Assembly (NCBI RefSeq): GCF_009766085.1
Contig: NZ_LMUF01000043.1
Span: 239,938-303,937 of the forward strand
From: Burkholderia sp. S171
Lineage (GTDB): Bacteria > Pseudomonadota > Gammaproteobacteria > Burkholderiales > Burkholderiaceae
Direction of reading: 5' to 3'
Length of the DNA: 64,000 bases
Below the pieces are notes generated by a model. The model did not search any database and was not told the DNA's origin. It was given only the letters and a program-made list of their open reading frames with translations. This document shows, one piece after another, positions 1 to 8,971 of this stretch (positions are counted from its first letter, which is position 1; each line of letters begins with the position of its first letter). The position numbers and the translations under genes are program-made.

Positions 1-1
1 T

Positions 2-706
2 GGCGCGCATATCCTTGGTGAAACGGAGGACGCAGTCCGGTTCGAGGCAGGCGAGGTTGTCGGTGCAACGGGACGGGTTTCCCTGGCGGATATCGGTCAC
101 GCCTGGTACTTGCGGCCTGAGCGTCTGCCGAAGGACGTCGACTTGACAGGGCTCGAGGCAACTCATGGTTTCAAGCCGAAGGTCGATACCGGCGCGTTCA
201 GCTATGCAACGCATGCGGCCGCCGTTGCGGTCGACACAAGAACGGGTCACGTCGAGATTCTGGAATATGTGATTGTTGAGGATTGCGGACGAATGATCAA
301 CCCGATGGTGGTCGAAGGTCAGACGATTGGCGGCACGGCACAGGGCATTGGCACGGCATTCTATGAAGAGACGCTGTACGACGAAAATGCCCAGCCTCTG
401 ACATCCACGCTTGCAGACTACATGTTGCCGGGGCCGACGGAGCTTCCGCCGCTGACGATTATCCATATGGAGACGCTGTCGCCCTACACCGAGTTCGGCG
501 CGAAGGGTGTCGGAGAAGGCGGCGCGATCGCGCCTCCGGCGGCGCTTTTCAATGCGGTGAACGATGCACTGAGTCCGTTGGGCGCACTCGTCTCCGAGAC
601 ACCGCTCACGCCGCGTAGGTTGCTCGCGGCCATTGAAGCTGCGAAGGCCGCTGCACGCGAAAAGGCAGAGGCAGCGGCAGAACCTGTGCATGAGGTGATT
701 CGATGA
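2..706 (+). CDS. Molybdenum hydroxylase large subunit (CoxL/XdhB-like), 3' part
   Basis: This is the C-terminal part of a xanthine dehydrogenase-family molybdopterin-binding subunit; the reading frame is open from the window edge. Near the C-terminus it carries the motif FGAKGVGEGG, whose Glu is the family's catalytic base at the Mo centre. The segment EDCGRMINPMVVEGQ is also typical of the family. Its stop overlaps the start of the FAD subunit by 4 bases (ATGA), so the two are translationally coupled. By context it should hydroxylate a pyridine carboxylate, probably picolinate to 6-hydroxypicolinate; the substrate is inferred. The N-terminal two thirds lies outside the window. Confidence 0.9.
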   Translation, partial: GAHILGETEDAVRFEAGEVVGATGRVSLADIGHAWYLRPERLPKDVDLTGLEATHGFKPKVDTGAFSYATHAAAVAVDTRTGHVEILEYVIVEDCGRMINPMVVEGQTIGGTAQGIGTAFYEETLYDENAQPLTSTLADYMLPGPTELPPLTIIHMETLSPYTEFGAKGVGEGGAIAPPAALFNAVNDALSPLGALVSETPLTPRRLLAAIEAAKAAAREKAEAAAEPVHEVIR

Positions 707-1542
707 AGGCCGCCGCTTTTGATTACGTCAGGGCCGCGACATTGCCGCAAGCGCTAAGCGAGCTCGGCGCTTCGGCCGGGGGCGTCAAACCAATTGCCGG
801 AAGCCAGTCGATGGGGCCAATGCTCAATCTCCGGCTGGCAAGGCCGTCGAAAGTGATCGATATATCGCGTGTCGATGAACTGCGCAGCGTCACCGTTTCA
901 GGCGATCTTATTCGTGTGGGTGCGGCTATCACTCATGCGGAAATCGAGGATGGCAAGTACGAGCTCCTGCGGAATGATTTTATTCAGTATGTCGCCTCGG
1001 GCATTGCATATAGAGCGATTCGCAATAGAGGAACCATTGGCGGCAGCCTAGCGCATGCTGATCCTGCAGCGGACTGGCCCTTGGCGCTTGCCACTCTCGA
1101 CGCCCGGATCGAACTCGCGAAGGCGAGCGGTACACGCCGCGTGCGTGCCAGCGAGTTCATGCTAGGCGCATTTACGACGCTGCTGGAGGAGGGCGAAATC
1201 ATCTCGGCGGTTTTGTTGCCGAAGATGGGGCTCACCTTGCGTTGGGGCTATTACAAGCTGTGCCGTAAGACGGGTGAATTCGCTCACGCGAGCGCTGCTG
1301 CTGCGTTTGACGCGCAAACCGGTCTGGCCCGCGTGATGCTTGGCGCGCTTGACGGTCCCCCCGCAGCGCTGGAGGCACTCGCTCAGTCAATAGCGCAACA
1401 CGGACCCAGCGCGGCGACTCCGGAAGCGATTGCGGCGGGCGTGGCGAACGCGATGCCGAATGCTGACGCTATCGACCGTTCCATGCACGAAGCGACCGTC
1501 GAGCGCTGTCTCGCGCAAGCCTTCGGGTCATCCGGGCATTAA
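703..1542 (+). CDS. Molybdenum hydroxylase FAD-binding subunit (CoxM-like)
   Basis: This 279-residue protein has the normal length for the medium subunit, which passes electrons between the Fe-S clusters and an acceptor through FAD. The FAD-binding motifs are visible: AGSQSMGPMLNLRL at about residues 32-45 and TIGGSLAHADPAAD at 111-124. The ATG overlaps the stop of the large subunit and is preceded by GAGGTG. The Fe-S subunit follows 11 bases downstream, giving the order large-medium-small. The family call is firm; a role in pyridine-ring hydroxylation is inferred from the downstream 2,5-dihydroxypyridine genes. Confidence 0.9.
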   Translation: MKAAAFDYVRAATLPQALSELGASAGGVKPIAGSQSMGPMLNLRLARPSKVIDISRVDELRSVTVSGDLIRVGAAITHAEIEDGKYELLRNDFIQYVASGIAYRAIRNRGTIGGSLAHADPAADWPLALATLDARIELAKASGTRRVRASEFMLGAFTTLLEEGEIISAVLLPKMGLTLRWGYYKLCRKTGEFAHASAAAAFDAQTGLARVMLGALDGPPAALEALAQSIAQHGPSAATPEAIAAGVANAMPNADAIDRSMHEATVERCLAQAFGSSGH

Positions 1543-1553
1543 CAGGAATTTCC

Positions 1554-2768
1554 ATGTCTGTCATTGAACTCACCATCAATAACCGGGCAATCCGCCGCGA
1601 CGTCGCGCCGCGTACCCATCTGGGCGATTTTCTTCGCGACAATCAGAACTTGACCGGCACCCACCTAGGTTGCGAGCACGGCGTCTGTGGCGCGTGTACG
1701 GTTCTTATCGACGGTGAACCGGTGCGGTCCTGCATCACGTTCGCCGTGGCCTGTGACCATCAGAAGGTCCGTACGATCGAAGGCTTCGACGACGATGAAC
1801 TAATGAAGCGGCTGCGCCGGTCTTTCTCGGATCATCACGCGCTGCAATGCGGCTACTGTACGCCCGGCATGCTCATTACCGCGCGCGATATCGTGCGGCG
1901 TTTTCCGGATGCTGATGAGGCGCGCATTCGACTCGAGCTCTCAGGGAACCTGTGTCGATGTACGGGGTACGTTGGTATCGTCAACGCAATCAAAGCCGTG
2001 CTTGTCGACCTGAAGGAGAATCCGCCAGCCGACGTGCCCGTTGCGCCGGTTCGACAAGAGCGCGCACATAAAGCCCCGCCGCAGGCAGCGGGTGAGTTTC
2101 AAACGTTTGCTGCGGTAGCTGCGGGATCTATGGATGGGCCACCGCGCTCGTTGCAGGTAGGAGCGGTGTTGCCGGTTTCGAACGTTCAGCCGACGGGTGC
2201 GCGCAAGGGCTGGACCGCGATTGACGACAGCTTTGTCGTGCCGTTTCCGCTCGAGAAGGTCTGGGCATTTATGGGCGACCTGCCGTCTGTTACCGCATGC
2301 CTTCCCGGCGCTGAATTGATCGAGCACGACTCCGAAAAGGTGAAGGGAAAGATCGCCATCAAGTTTGGTCCGATGTCGGCAAATTTTGCGGGCGCGGCGC
2401 GCCTTGAACGTGATGACGCCGCGTACCGTGCGGTGATGCGTGGAGCCGGGCAGGACAATATCAGCCGCTCGAAAGCAAATGGCGATGTGACCTACGCGTT
2501 GAGCGATGAATCGAATGGGACGCAGACACGTGTTGCAGTCACGCTCGAATATATGTTGCAGGGGCCCCTCGCTCAATTCTCGCGGTCAGGACTTGTTAAA
2601 GACTTCGTTCGCCGGATGATTGCCGACTTTGGTGCGCGGATCACCGCACAACTGTCGGGCGCTGACTTGCCCGCCTCCGAAGGTTCGACGACCCGATTCA
2701 ATGTCGGTAGTCTGGTGTGGGGTGTTCTCTGGGGCCGCGTAAAACGTCTCTTTGGCCGAGGCGAATAA
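1554..2768 (+). CDS. [2Fe-2S] subunit fused to a CoxG-like SRPBCC domain
   Basis: At 404 residues this is more than twice the usual 155-170 of a CoxS subunit. Residues 1-152 are a complete small subunit with a plant-type cluster (C40, C45, C48, C60) and the proximal cluster (C99, C102, C134, C136). A Pro/Ala-rich linker (about 153-219) leads to a CoxG-like SRPBCC domain (about 220-370), recognised by the start DDSFVVPFPLEKVWAFM and the LPGAEL segment. CoxG proteins are known from CO dehydrogenase clusters as separate assembly or membrane-attachment factors. Fusion would tether that function to the hydroxylase. The RBS AGGA lies just upstream. Confidence 0.88.
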   Translation: MSVIELTINNRAIRRDVAPRTHLGDFLRDNQNLTGTHLGCEHGVCGACTVLIDGEPVRSCITFAVACDHQKVRTIEGFDDDELMKRLRRSFSDHHALQCGYCTPGMLITARDIVRRFPDADEARIRLELSGNLCRCTGYVGIVNAIKAVLVDLKENPPADVPVAPVRQERAHKAPPQAAGEFQTFAAVAAGSMDGPPRSLQVGAVLPVSNVQPTGARKGWTAIDDSFVVPFPLEKVWAFMGDLPSVTACLPGAELIEHDSEKVKGKIAIKFGPMSANFAGAARLERDDAAYRAVMRGAGQDNISRSKANGDVTYALSDESNGTQTRVAVTLEYMLQGPLAQFSRSGLVKDFVRRMIADFGARITAQLSGADLPASEGSTTRFNVGSLVWGVLWGRVKRLFGRGE

Positions 2769-2836
2769 AACCGCCGGAAACGATAGCTTGAGACGAGCCT
2801 AAGGATTCGTCGAAACGCTGCGTTGCATCCATACAA

Positions 2837-2848
2837 TCAGTATGCTGA
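2837..2848. promoter_or_regulatory. TCAG-N4-CTGA operator copy 1
   Basis: The sequence is TCAGTATGCTGA, 22 bases before the decarboxylase ATG. The identical 12-mer occurs at 9952-9963, and a one-base variant at 9808-9819 beside the MarR gene. From memory, the picolinate regulator PicR of Alcaligenes is reported to bind a TCAG-N4-CT-type palindrome. I infer this is the operator of the MarR protein encoded at 9132-9638. Confidence 0.7.
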
Positions 2849-2869
2849 ATAAACGTCTGGAGTCTTTTC

Positions 2870-3835
2870 ATGACTAAACGAATTCGGAAAATTGCCCTGG
2901 AAGAACACTTTTCAACGCCCGGTTTCCAGGGCTACTCGAAAAGCTTTACCCAGCACATTGCCCCTGACGTACTGGCCGATCTCGCTACTCGCCTTGCGGA
3001 CTTCGATGAGCAGCGCATTGCCGAGATGGACCGCGCAGGGATCGATTACACCATCCTGTCCCAGACAGGTCCGAGCGTGCAGGGTGAGACTGACCCGGCC
3101 GTGGCAATGGCTCGCGCGAAGGAGAGCAATGACTTCCTGGCAAAACAGATTGCGCGTCACCCAACGCGGTTCGGCGGTTTTGCCACGTTGCCCATGCATA
3201 CGCCGCAGGGAGCGGTTGACGAACTGACTCGCACGGTACTTGAGCTCGGTTTCAAAGGCGCGCTAGTCAACGGACACACTCTGGGAACGTACTACGACGA
3301 CCGTACATACGATGTTTTCTGGGCGCGGATGCAGGAACTCGATGTGCCGCTGTATCTGCATCCTACGGATGCCTATGTCATGCCAAAGGTATTCGACGGT
3401 CATCCGGAATTGACCGGTGCTGCATGGGGCTGGGGCGTGGAAACGGGCAGCCATGCATTGCGGCTGCTCTTTGGCGGCGTCTTCGACCGCTTCCCCGCGT
3501 TGAAGGTCATCCTGGGCCACATGGGCGAAGGCTTGCCGTATCTGCGCTGGCGGTTTGATAGCCGTTTCGCGGTTTATTCGCACGGTATTCGTCTTGAGCG
3601 GGCGCCGTCGGCGTACATCGGAACGAACATCCTGATCACTACATCCGGTGTGTGCTCTGCGCCTTCGTTGCTTGGCGCGATTGGCGAAATGGGCCCTGAG
3701 GCCGTGATGTTCTCGGTGGACTATCCGTACGAATCGACAGCGATTGCCGCTGATTTTATCGAGCAGGCGCCGCTTGACGACCACGTCAGAAACCTTGTTT
3801 GCCACGGTAACGCTGAACGTATTTTCAAGCTGTGA
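2870..3835 (+). CDS. picC: Amidohydrolase-2 family decarboxylase, probable 3,6-dihydroxypicolinate decarboxylase
   Basis: This 321-residue metal-dependent decarboxylase belongs to the gamma-resorcylate/2,3-dihydroxybenzoate decarboxylase family. The ligands seen are E11 and H13 in ALEEHF, H164 in YLHPTD, H217 in GHMGEG and D284 in SVDYPYES, which closely match the family spacing. PicC of Alcaligenes is an enzyme of this family that decarboxylates 3,6-dihydroxypicolinate to 2,5-dihydroxypyridine. That is exactly the substrate of the NicX encoded downstream, so the assignment rests on family plus context. It heads a run of five same-strand degradation genes and has its own operator. Another hydroxyaryl carboxylate is possible. 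Confidence 0.78.
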   Translation: MTKRIRKIALEEHFSTPGFQGYSKSFTQHIAPDVLADLATRLADFDEQRIAEMDRAGIDYTILSQTGPSVQGETDPAVAMARAKESNDFLAKQIARHPTRFGGFATLPMHTPQGAVDELTRTVLELGFKGALVNGHTLGTYYDDRTYDVFWARMQELDVPLYLHPTDAYVMPKVFDGHPELTGAAWGWGVETGSHALRLLFGGVFDRFPALKVILGHMGEGLPYLRWRFDSRFAVYSHGIRLERAPSAYIGTNILITTSGVCSAPSLLGAIGEMGPEAVMFSVDYPYESTAIAADFIEQAPLDDHVRNLVCHGNAERIFKL

Positions 3836-3891
3836 CGCCGACCACCGCCGGGAGCAGAAATACATCACATCAAATGGACCTGGAGTTAGCA

Positions 3892-4644
3892 ATGACAAAG
3901 CAATATCGAATTGGCCAGATTGTGCCGAGTTCGAACACGACAATGGAGACGGAGATTCCGGCGATGCTGCTCGCGCGCCAGGCAATCCGTCCCGAGCGTT
4001 TCACGTTCCATTCCAGCCGTATGCGCATGAAGAAAGTGGTCAAGGAGGAACTGGCTGCGATGGATGCGGAGTCGGACCGCTGCGCGCTTGAGCTGAGCGA
4101 TGCGCGCGTGGATGTGCTGGGCTACGCGTGTCTGGTTGCAATCATGGCGATGGGGCATGGTTACCACCGCGTGTCACAGGAGCGCCTGCGCTCGCGTACC
4201 GTTGAGAATGGTGGCGCGGCGCCGGTCATCACGAGCGCCGGTGCACTCGTCGATGCGCTGAAGGTCATTGGCGCCAAGCGGATCGTGGTCGTTGCGCCCT
4301 ACATGAAGCCGCTGACCGAACTGGTGGTCGACTATATCCGTAACGAAGGATACGAGGTGCTCGATTACCGGGCGCTCGAGATTCCCGACAATCTCGATGT
4401 AGGCCGTCACGACCCGAGCCTGTTGCCTGGCATCGTGGCCCAGATGGACACATCGAATGCCGATGCGATCGTGCTCTCGGCCTGCGTGCAGATGCCCTCG
4501 CTGGGAGCGGTGGCCAAGGTCGAGGCGATGACGGGCAAGCCGGTCATCACAGCCTCGATAGCGACCACCTACGCGATGCTCAAACAGCTGGGTCTGGAAG
4601 CGGTCGTGCCGGGTGCCGGTGCGCTGCTATCGGGTGCTTACTGA
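3892..4644 (+). CDS. nicE: Maleate cis-trans isomerase (NicE/MaiA)
   Basis: This 250-residue member of the Asp/Glu racemase superfamily converts maleate to fumarate, the last step of the maleamate pathway. The N-terminus YRIGQIVPSSNTTMETEIP is characteristic of NicE. The two catalytic cysteines are visible at C80 (GYACLVAIM) and C198 (LSACVQMPS), and the C-terminus GAGALLSGAY is also typical. I chose the ATG at 3892, preceded by GGAG, over an upstream in-frame ATG at 3832 whose first 20 residues do not resemble the family. It sits between the decarboxylase and nicD on the same strand. Confidence 0.93.
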   Translation: MTKQYRIGQIVPSSNTTMETEIPAMLLARQAIRPERFTFHSSRMRMKKVVKEELAAMDAESDRCALELSDARVDVLGYACLVAIMAMGHGYHRVSQERLRSRTVENGGAAPVITSAGALVDALKVIGAKRIVVVAPYMKPLTELVVDYIRNEGYEVLDYRALEIPDNLDVGRHDPSLLPGIVAQMDTSNADAIVLSACVQMPSLGAVAKVEAMTGKPVITASIATTYAMLKQLGLEAVVPGAGALLSGAY

Positions 4645-4675
4645 CGTGTCGACGTTCGATCAATCCGGGACCCGC

Positions 4676-5530
4676 ATGAGCACAGCATCCACCTTCCTCT
4701 ATGGCGGTAACGTCCACGCGAACGGGATCCGCCAGCACTACTTGCGCTACGGCGGTGCCACTGACGCACGCGCCGGGCGCGACGCCGTCATCATCGTGCC
4801 GGGTATCACCAGCCCGGCCGTGACGTGGGGTTTTGTCGGCGAGCGCTTCGGCACGACGTTCGATACCTACGTGCTTGACGTCCGTGGCCGGGGGCTATCC
4901 TCGGCGTCAAACACGCTCGACTACAGTCTGGATGCGCAAGCGGCAGACGTGATCGCGTTCGCTCAGGCGATCGGGCTTGCGCGCTACAGCGTGGTGGGCC
5001 ATTCGATGGGCGCACGCATTGGCGTACGCGCCGCTCGTACGCGGCCTGCGGGTCTGGCTCGGCTGGTCATGGTCGACCCGCCCGTGTCCGGACCGGGGCG
5101 CCGTTCGTATCCGTCCCAACTGCCGTGGTACGTCGATTCCATGCGGCTCGCACGCGAAGGGACGGATGCAGAAGGCATGCGCACGTTCTGTCCCACCTGG
5201 ACGCATGAGCAGAGGCAGCTGCGCGCGGAGTGGCTGCATACGTGCGACGAGCGTGCAGTGATCGCGAGCTTCGAGGGCTTTCATTCCGACGATATCCACG
5301 TGGACCTGCCGCATGTCGGTGTATCCGTGATGCTGATGACCGCAGGGCGTGGTGATGTGGTGCGCCCGGAAGATGTCGAGGAGATCCGCACGCTGGTGCC
5401 GCCCCTCGCGCATTCACATGTGCCCGATGCCGGCCACATGATTCCGTGGGACGACGAGGAAGGCTTCTATCGCGCGTTCGGTGATTTCCTGGGCACACCA
5501 TTGCCGGTTCGGATTGACGCTCAGGCCTGA
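4676..5530 (+). CDS. nicD: N-formylmaleamate deformylase (NicD)
   Basis: This 284-residue alpha/beta hydrolase removes formate from N-formylmaleamate. The triad is visible: nucleophile S110 in GHSMG, acid D134 in VMVDPPVSGPGRR, and the His in the C-terminal DAGHMIPWDD. The segments NGIRQHYLRYGG and VPGITSPAVTWGF are near-identical to what I recall of Pseudomonas NicD. The ATG at 4676 fits the family N-terminus; an upstream in-frame start at 4613 would overlap nicE and add unrelated residues. The gene lies in the operon between nicE and nicX. Confidence 0.93.
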   Translation: MSTASTFLYGGNVHANGIRQHYLRYGGATDARAGRDAVIIVPGITSPAVTWGFVGERFGTTFDTYVLDVRGRGLSSASNTLDYSLDAQAADVIAFAQAIGLARYSVVGHSMGARIGVRAARTRPAGLARLVMVDPPVSGPGRRSYPSQLPWYVDSMRLAREGTDAEGMRTFCPTWTHEQRQLRAEWLHTCDERAVIASFEGFHSDDIHVDLPHVGVSVMLMTAGRGDVVRPEDVEEIRTLVPPLAHSHVPDAGHMIPWDDEEGFYRAFGDFLGTPLPVRIDAQA

Positions 5531-5554
5531 CGCCCCTTACTTGAGGAAACCACT

Positions 5555-6589
5555 ATGCCGGTCAGTGACTACCAGATGATTGAAGCGTGGAAGCAGGTGT
5601 TAACGCTCTCGCGGCTCGAGGCGGGTCAGACCGTCACGATTCTCACGAGTGCCGGGACCCACCCACAAACACTCTCAACCGCGTTGATCGCCACGCAGTC
5701 GATGGGCGCGGTCGTCAACCGGCTGGACCTGCCTCCCGTGAACGGCGAGAAGGCTCTGAGCCGTGACCCGCTCGCGTACCTAGGCACGACGCCGCTCACG
5801 GGGAACCCCGCGGCGATCGCCGCACTCAAGGCGAGCGACCTCGTGCTGGACTTGATGACGCTGCTGTTCTCACCTGAGCAGCTCGACATCCTGAAGACCG
5901 GCACCAAGATCCTGCTCGCGGTCGAGCCGCCCGAGGTGCTCACGCGGCTCGTGCCAACTTTGGGCGATCGAGAGCGGGTCTTGGCCGCCCAGGCGCGTAT
6001 CAACCGCGCCCGCGAGATGCACATTGTTTCCGCCGCAGGGACGGACTTTCACTGTCCGATAGGCGAATTCGAGGCGATTGCGGAATACGGCTTCGTCGAT
6101 GAACCGGGGCGGTGGGATCACTGGCCGAGCGGATTTGCATTGACGTTCCCGGACGAAGGCCGCGCCTATGGGCGCATCGTAATCGACCGCGGAGACATCC
6201 TGCTGCCGCAGAAGAGCTACGTTCAGGACCGTATTGAACTGACTATCGAGAATGGCTTTGCTACCCGGATCGACGGCGGCATGGACGCGGACCTGCTCAA
6301 CGAATACATGGCTACTTTCGGCGACCCGGAGGCGTACGCGATCTCGCACATAGGCTGGGGGCTTCAGCCACGCGCGCACTGGTCGACGCTGGGCTTATAC
6401 GATCGCGAGGCGACTATCGGCATGGACGCACGTGCCTTCGAAGGTAACTTTCTCTTCTCGCTGGGACCAAACAACGAAGCGGGCGGCAAGCGAACGACGG
6501 CCTGTCACATAGATATCCCGCTGCGTCACTGCGACGTGTACCTCGATGGTGAGGCGGTGGTACGCAACGGCCGCGTGCTGGATAAATAA
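5555..6589 (+). CDS. nicX: 2,5-dihydroxypyridine 5,6-dioxygenase (NicX)
   Basis: This 344-residue Fe(II) extradiol-type ring-cleavage enzyme opens 2,5-dihydroxypyridine to N-formylmaleamate. H265 (SHIGWGLQPRA), H318 and D320 (ACHIDIPLR) fall at the same positions as the iron ligands His265, His318 and Asp320 known for Pseudomonas NicX. The gene starts 24 bases after nicD with GAGG before the ATG. It is the convergence point of the nicotinate and picolinate routes, so it does not by itself identify the upstream substrate. Confidence 0.95.
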   Translation: MPVSDYQMIEAWKQVLTLSRLEAGQTVTILTSAGTHPQTLSTALIATQSMGAVVNRLDLPPVNGEKALSRDPLAYLGTTPLTGNPAAIAALKASDLVLDLMTLLFSPEQLDILKTGTKILLAVEPPEVLTRLVPTLGDRERVLAAQARINRAREMHIVSAAGTDFHCPIGEFEAIAEYGFVDEPGRWDHWPSGFALTFPDEGRAYGRIVIDRGDILLPQKSYVQDRIELTIENGFATRIDGGMDADLLNEYMATFGDPEAYAISHIGWGLQPRAHWSTLGLYDREATIGMDARAFEGNFLFSLGPNNEAGGKRTTACHIDIPLRHCDVYLDGEAVVRNGRVLDK

Positions 6590-6607
6590 GATCAGTAAGG
6601 AAACCGC

Positions 6608-7231
6608 ATGTCCAATGAACTTGAACCTTACCAGCGCCAGGGTTTCGGCTCGACGCTTGAACCGAAGGCGCCGGTGGGTCTGCTCATCGTTGATTTCGTC
6701 AACGGCTTTTCGGACCCCGCAGTGTTTGGCGGGGGCAATATCGGGCCGGCCATCGAGCGCACCGTTGCGCTGCTGGCACACGCGCGTGAGCGCGGTTGGC
6801 CTGTCGCCCACACGCGCATTGTGTTCGCCGACGATGACGCAGACGAAAATATCTTTACGCTGAAAGTGCCAGGTCTGCTCGCGCTCAAGGAGCATGCGCA
6901 CAATAGCGCCATCGTGCCGGAACTCACTCCGCGCGAAGGCGAACTGGTGGTGCGCAAGACGGTACCCTCGGCGTTCTTCGGCACATCGCTGGCTGCGTGG
7001 CTTGCGTTGCGTGGCGTGCAGACGCTGGTGATTGCCGGTGCCGTGACAAGCGGCTGCGTGCGCGCAAGCGTAGTGGACGCCATGCAGTGCGGCTTCCGTC
7101 CGTTCGTGCTCTCCGACTGCGTTGGTGACCGCGCCATTGCTCCTCACGACGCCAACCTGTTCGAAATGGCGCAAAAATACGCGGCCGTCATGACCCGCGA
7201 CGAAGCACTGGAAGTACTCGGAGATTGGTAG
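6608..7231 (+). CDS. nicF: Maleamate amidohydrolase (NicF)
   Basis: This 207-residue isochorismatase-fold cysteine hydrolase converts maleamate to maleate and ammonia. The catalytic triad is visible: D29 (LLIVDF), K117 (VVRKTVPSAF) and C150 (TSGCVRAS), the Cys and Lys positions I recall for NicF. The N-terminus EPYQRQGFG is also typical. It follows nicX by 18 bases. With nicX, nicD and nicE it gives a complete lower pathway, leaving the other two isochorismatase-fold genes in this window free for other jobs. Confidence 0.93.
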   Translation: MSNELEPYQRQGFGSTLEPKAPVGLLIVDFVNGFSDPAVFGGGNIGPAIERTVALLAHARERGWPVAHTRIVFADDDADENIFTLKVPGLLALKEHAHNSAIVPELTPREGELVVRKTVPSAFFGTSLAAWLALRGVQTLVIAGAVTSGCVRASVVDAMQCGFRPFVLSDCVGDRAIAPHDANLFEMAQKYAAVMTRDEALEVLGDW

Positions 7232-7375
7232 GAAGCTTTAAGGAAGAGGACGTGCCAGACATGACGTTACAAATGAAAGCGTGGTTTGATTCTGGCCCGG
7301 CAATGTCCACTCAATATTGTTCAATTAGCATAACTGAATTTGAACATGGTAGGAACCCTGCCCTCAGGAGTGAGA

Positions 7376-8971
7376 ATGGACATCTCGACGTCCGAGCCAA
7401 CGCGGAGCGCTGTCACGCGCCGCGAATTTACGCTGATCATCGCGTCATCATTCGGGGCATTGCTCGAATGGTACGATTTTTATATCTACGCGGCGCTGGC
7501 TGGAACATTCAGTACGCTTTTCTTCCCCAGCGGCAATGACACCACGGCTTTCCTGGCCAGTCTCGCCACCTTCGGTGCGGGGTTCCTGGTGCGGCCGCTC
7601 GGCGCGTTGTTCTTCGGCCGTCTTGGTGACAGGATCGGCCGAAAATATACCTTCATGGCGACAATCGTCCTGATGGGTGTTGCTACGGTGGGTGTCGGGC
7701 TACTGCCTCCGTTCGCGAAGATCGGCATGCTGGCGCCGGTGTTACTCGTCTGCCTGCGGCTATTGCAGGGTTTCGCACTGGGCGGCGAAACGGGCGGGGC
7801 GGCTACTTATCTGGCGGAACATTCTCCTGCGGGCCGCCGCGGGTTCTATACGAGCTCGCTTCAAACCACCGCGACGCTTGGTTTGCTGTCATCCATTGCG
7901 GTGGTCAGCGCAAGCCGAAGCGCCATGAATGATGCGTCATTCCAGGATTGGGGCTGGCGCGTGCCGTTCCTGGTTTCCATTGTGTTGCTCGTCATCTCCG
8001 TTTACCTGCGTACGAAACTGGCGGAATCGCCTACCTTCCAAGGGATGAAAGAGGCGGGAAAATTGTCGAAGTCTCCAATTAGCGAGAGCTTCGGCAAGTG
8101 GGAAAATCTCAAGTACGTGCTTATCATGCTGTTCAGCACAGCGTCCGGCGTTGGCGTCGTCTTCGGGACGGGCCACTTCTACTCCATGTATTTCCTGCAG
8201 AACACATTGAAGGTCGCACCTGACACCGTGAGCCTTTATCTGGCGATCGCGCTCGTGTGCGTCTTTCCGTTCTACCTTGTATTCGGCTGGCTTTCGGACC
8301 GCATCGGGCGTAAGTGGATCATGATGACCGCCTGCCTGTTGCTTGCGCTAACCACCCAGCCCATCTTTCACGCGCTGACGCATTACGCCAATCCGAAACT
8401 GGAGCTGTTTCAGAAAACCTCGCCGGTTACCGTCCATGCGGATGACTGTCACTTTTCGCTGTTCGCCGCGCCAAGGAGCGAATGCGACCGCATCCGCTCG
8501 TTCCTGAGTGCCTCGGGGGTCTCGTACCAGCAAGTGCCGTTGCAGGCCGGCCAGGCGACCGCTACGGCCATTGGCGATGTGACGGTGCACGGTAGCGACC
8601 GTGGCGATCTGGAGCGCGCGCTGCTGGCCGCTGGCTGGGTACGGCACGCGGACCCGTCGCAGATCAACGCGCCTGCCGTGATTTTCCTGATGTGGTTGCT
8701 GATCGTGTATCTCGCCATGGTCTACGGCCCGATGGCGGCGTTCATGGTTGAACTTTTTCCTGCGCGAATTCGCTACACCTCTCTCTCACTGCCGTTTCAT
8801 CTCGGATCTGGCTGGTTCGGTGGAATGTTGCCGTTCGTGGTCTCCGCGATGGCAGTCGAAAATGGGAACGTGTACTTCGGTCTGTGGTACCCGATCGTGG
8901 TTGCAGGCGTGTCCCTGATAGTCGGCGTGCTCTTCGTTCCTGAAACATTCCGCCGGGACATCTCGCAATGA
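7376..8971 (+). CDS. MFS transporter, metabolite:H+ symporter type, with large periplasmic loop
   Basis: This 531-residue 12-TM transporter has MHS-family motifs: FGALLEWYDFYIYAALAG in TM1 and GRLGDRIGRKY between TM2 and TM3. The ATG at 7376 has AGGAG five bases upstream; an in-frame ATG at 7340 lacks one. About 98 residues (roughly 331-428) are inserted between TM9 and TM10, predicted periplasmic, with two cysteines (DDCHF and SECDR). Being last in the nic/pic operon, it probably imports the pyridine carboxylate or exports an intermediate; its substrate cannot be read from sequence. Confidence 0.87.
   Translation: MDISTSEPTRSAVTRREFTLIIASSFGALLEWYDFYIYAALAGTFSTLFFPSGNDTTAFLASLATFGAGFLVRPLGALFFGRLGDRIGRKYTFMATIVLMGVATVGVGLLPPFAKIGMLAPVLLVCLRLLQGFALGGETGGAATYLAEHSPAGRRGFYTSSLQTTATLGLLSSIAVVSASRSAMNDASFQDWGWRVPFLVSIVLLVISVYLRTKLAESPTFQGMKEAGKLSKSPISESFGKWENLKYVLIMLFSTASGVGVVFGTGHFYSMYFLQNTLKVAPDTVSLYLAIALVCVFPFYLVFGWLSDRIGRKWIMMTACLLLALTTQPIFHALTHYANPKLELFQKTSPVTVHADDCHFSLFAAPRSECDRIRSFLSASGVSYQQVPLQAGQATATAIGDVTVHGSDRGDLERALLAAGWVRHADPSQINAPAVIFLMWLLIVYLAMVYGPMAAFMVELFPARIRYTSLSLPFHLGSGWFGGMLPFVVSAMAVENGNVYFGLWYPIVVAGVSLIVGVLFVPETFRRDISQ

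Noticed and set aside
1941..2576. 211-codon frame on the minus strand
   Set aside because: Antisense to the Fe-S/CoxG subunit; no recognisable domain.
6395..7174. 259-codon frame on the minus strand
   Set aside because: Antisense to nicX and nicF, which have verified catalytic residues.
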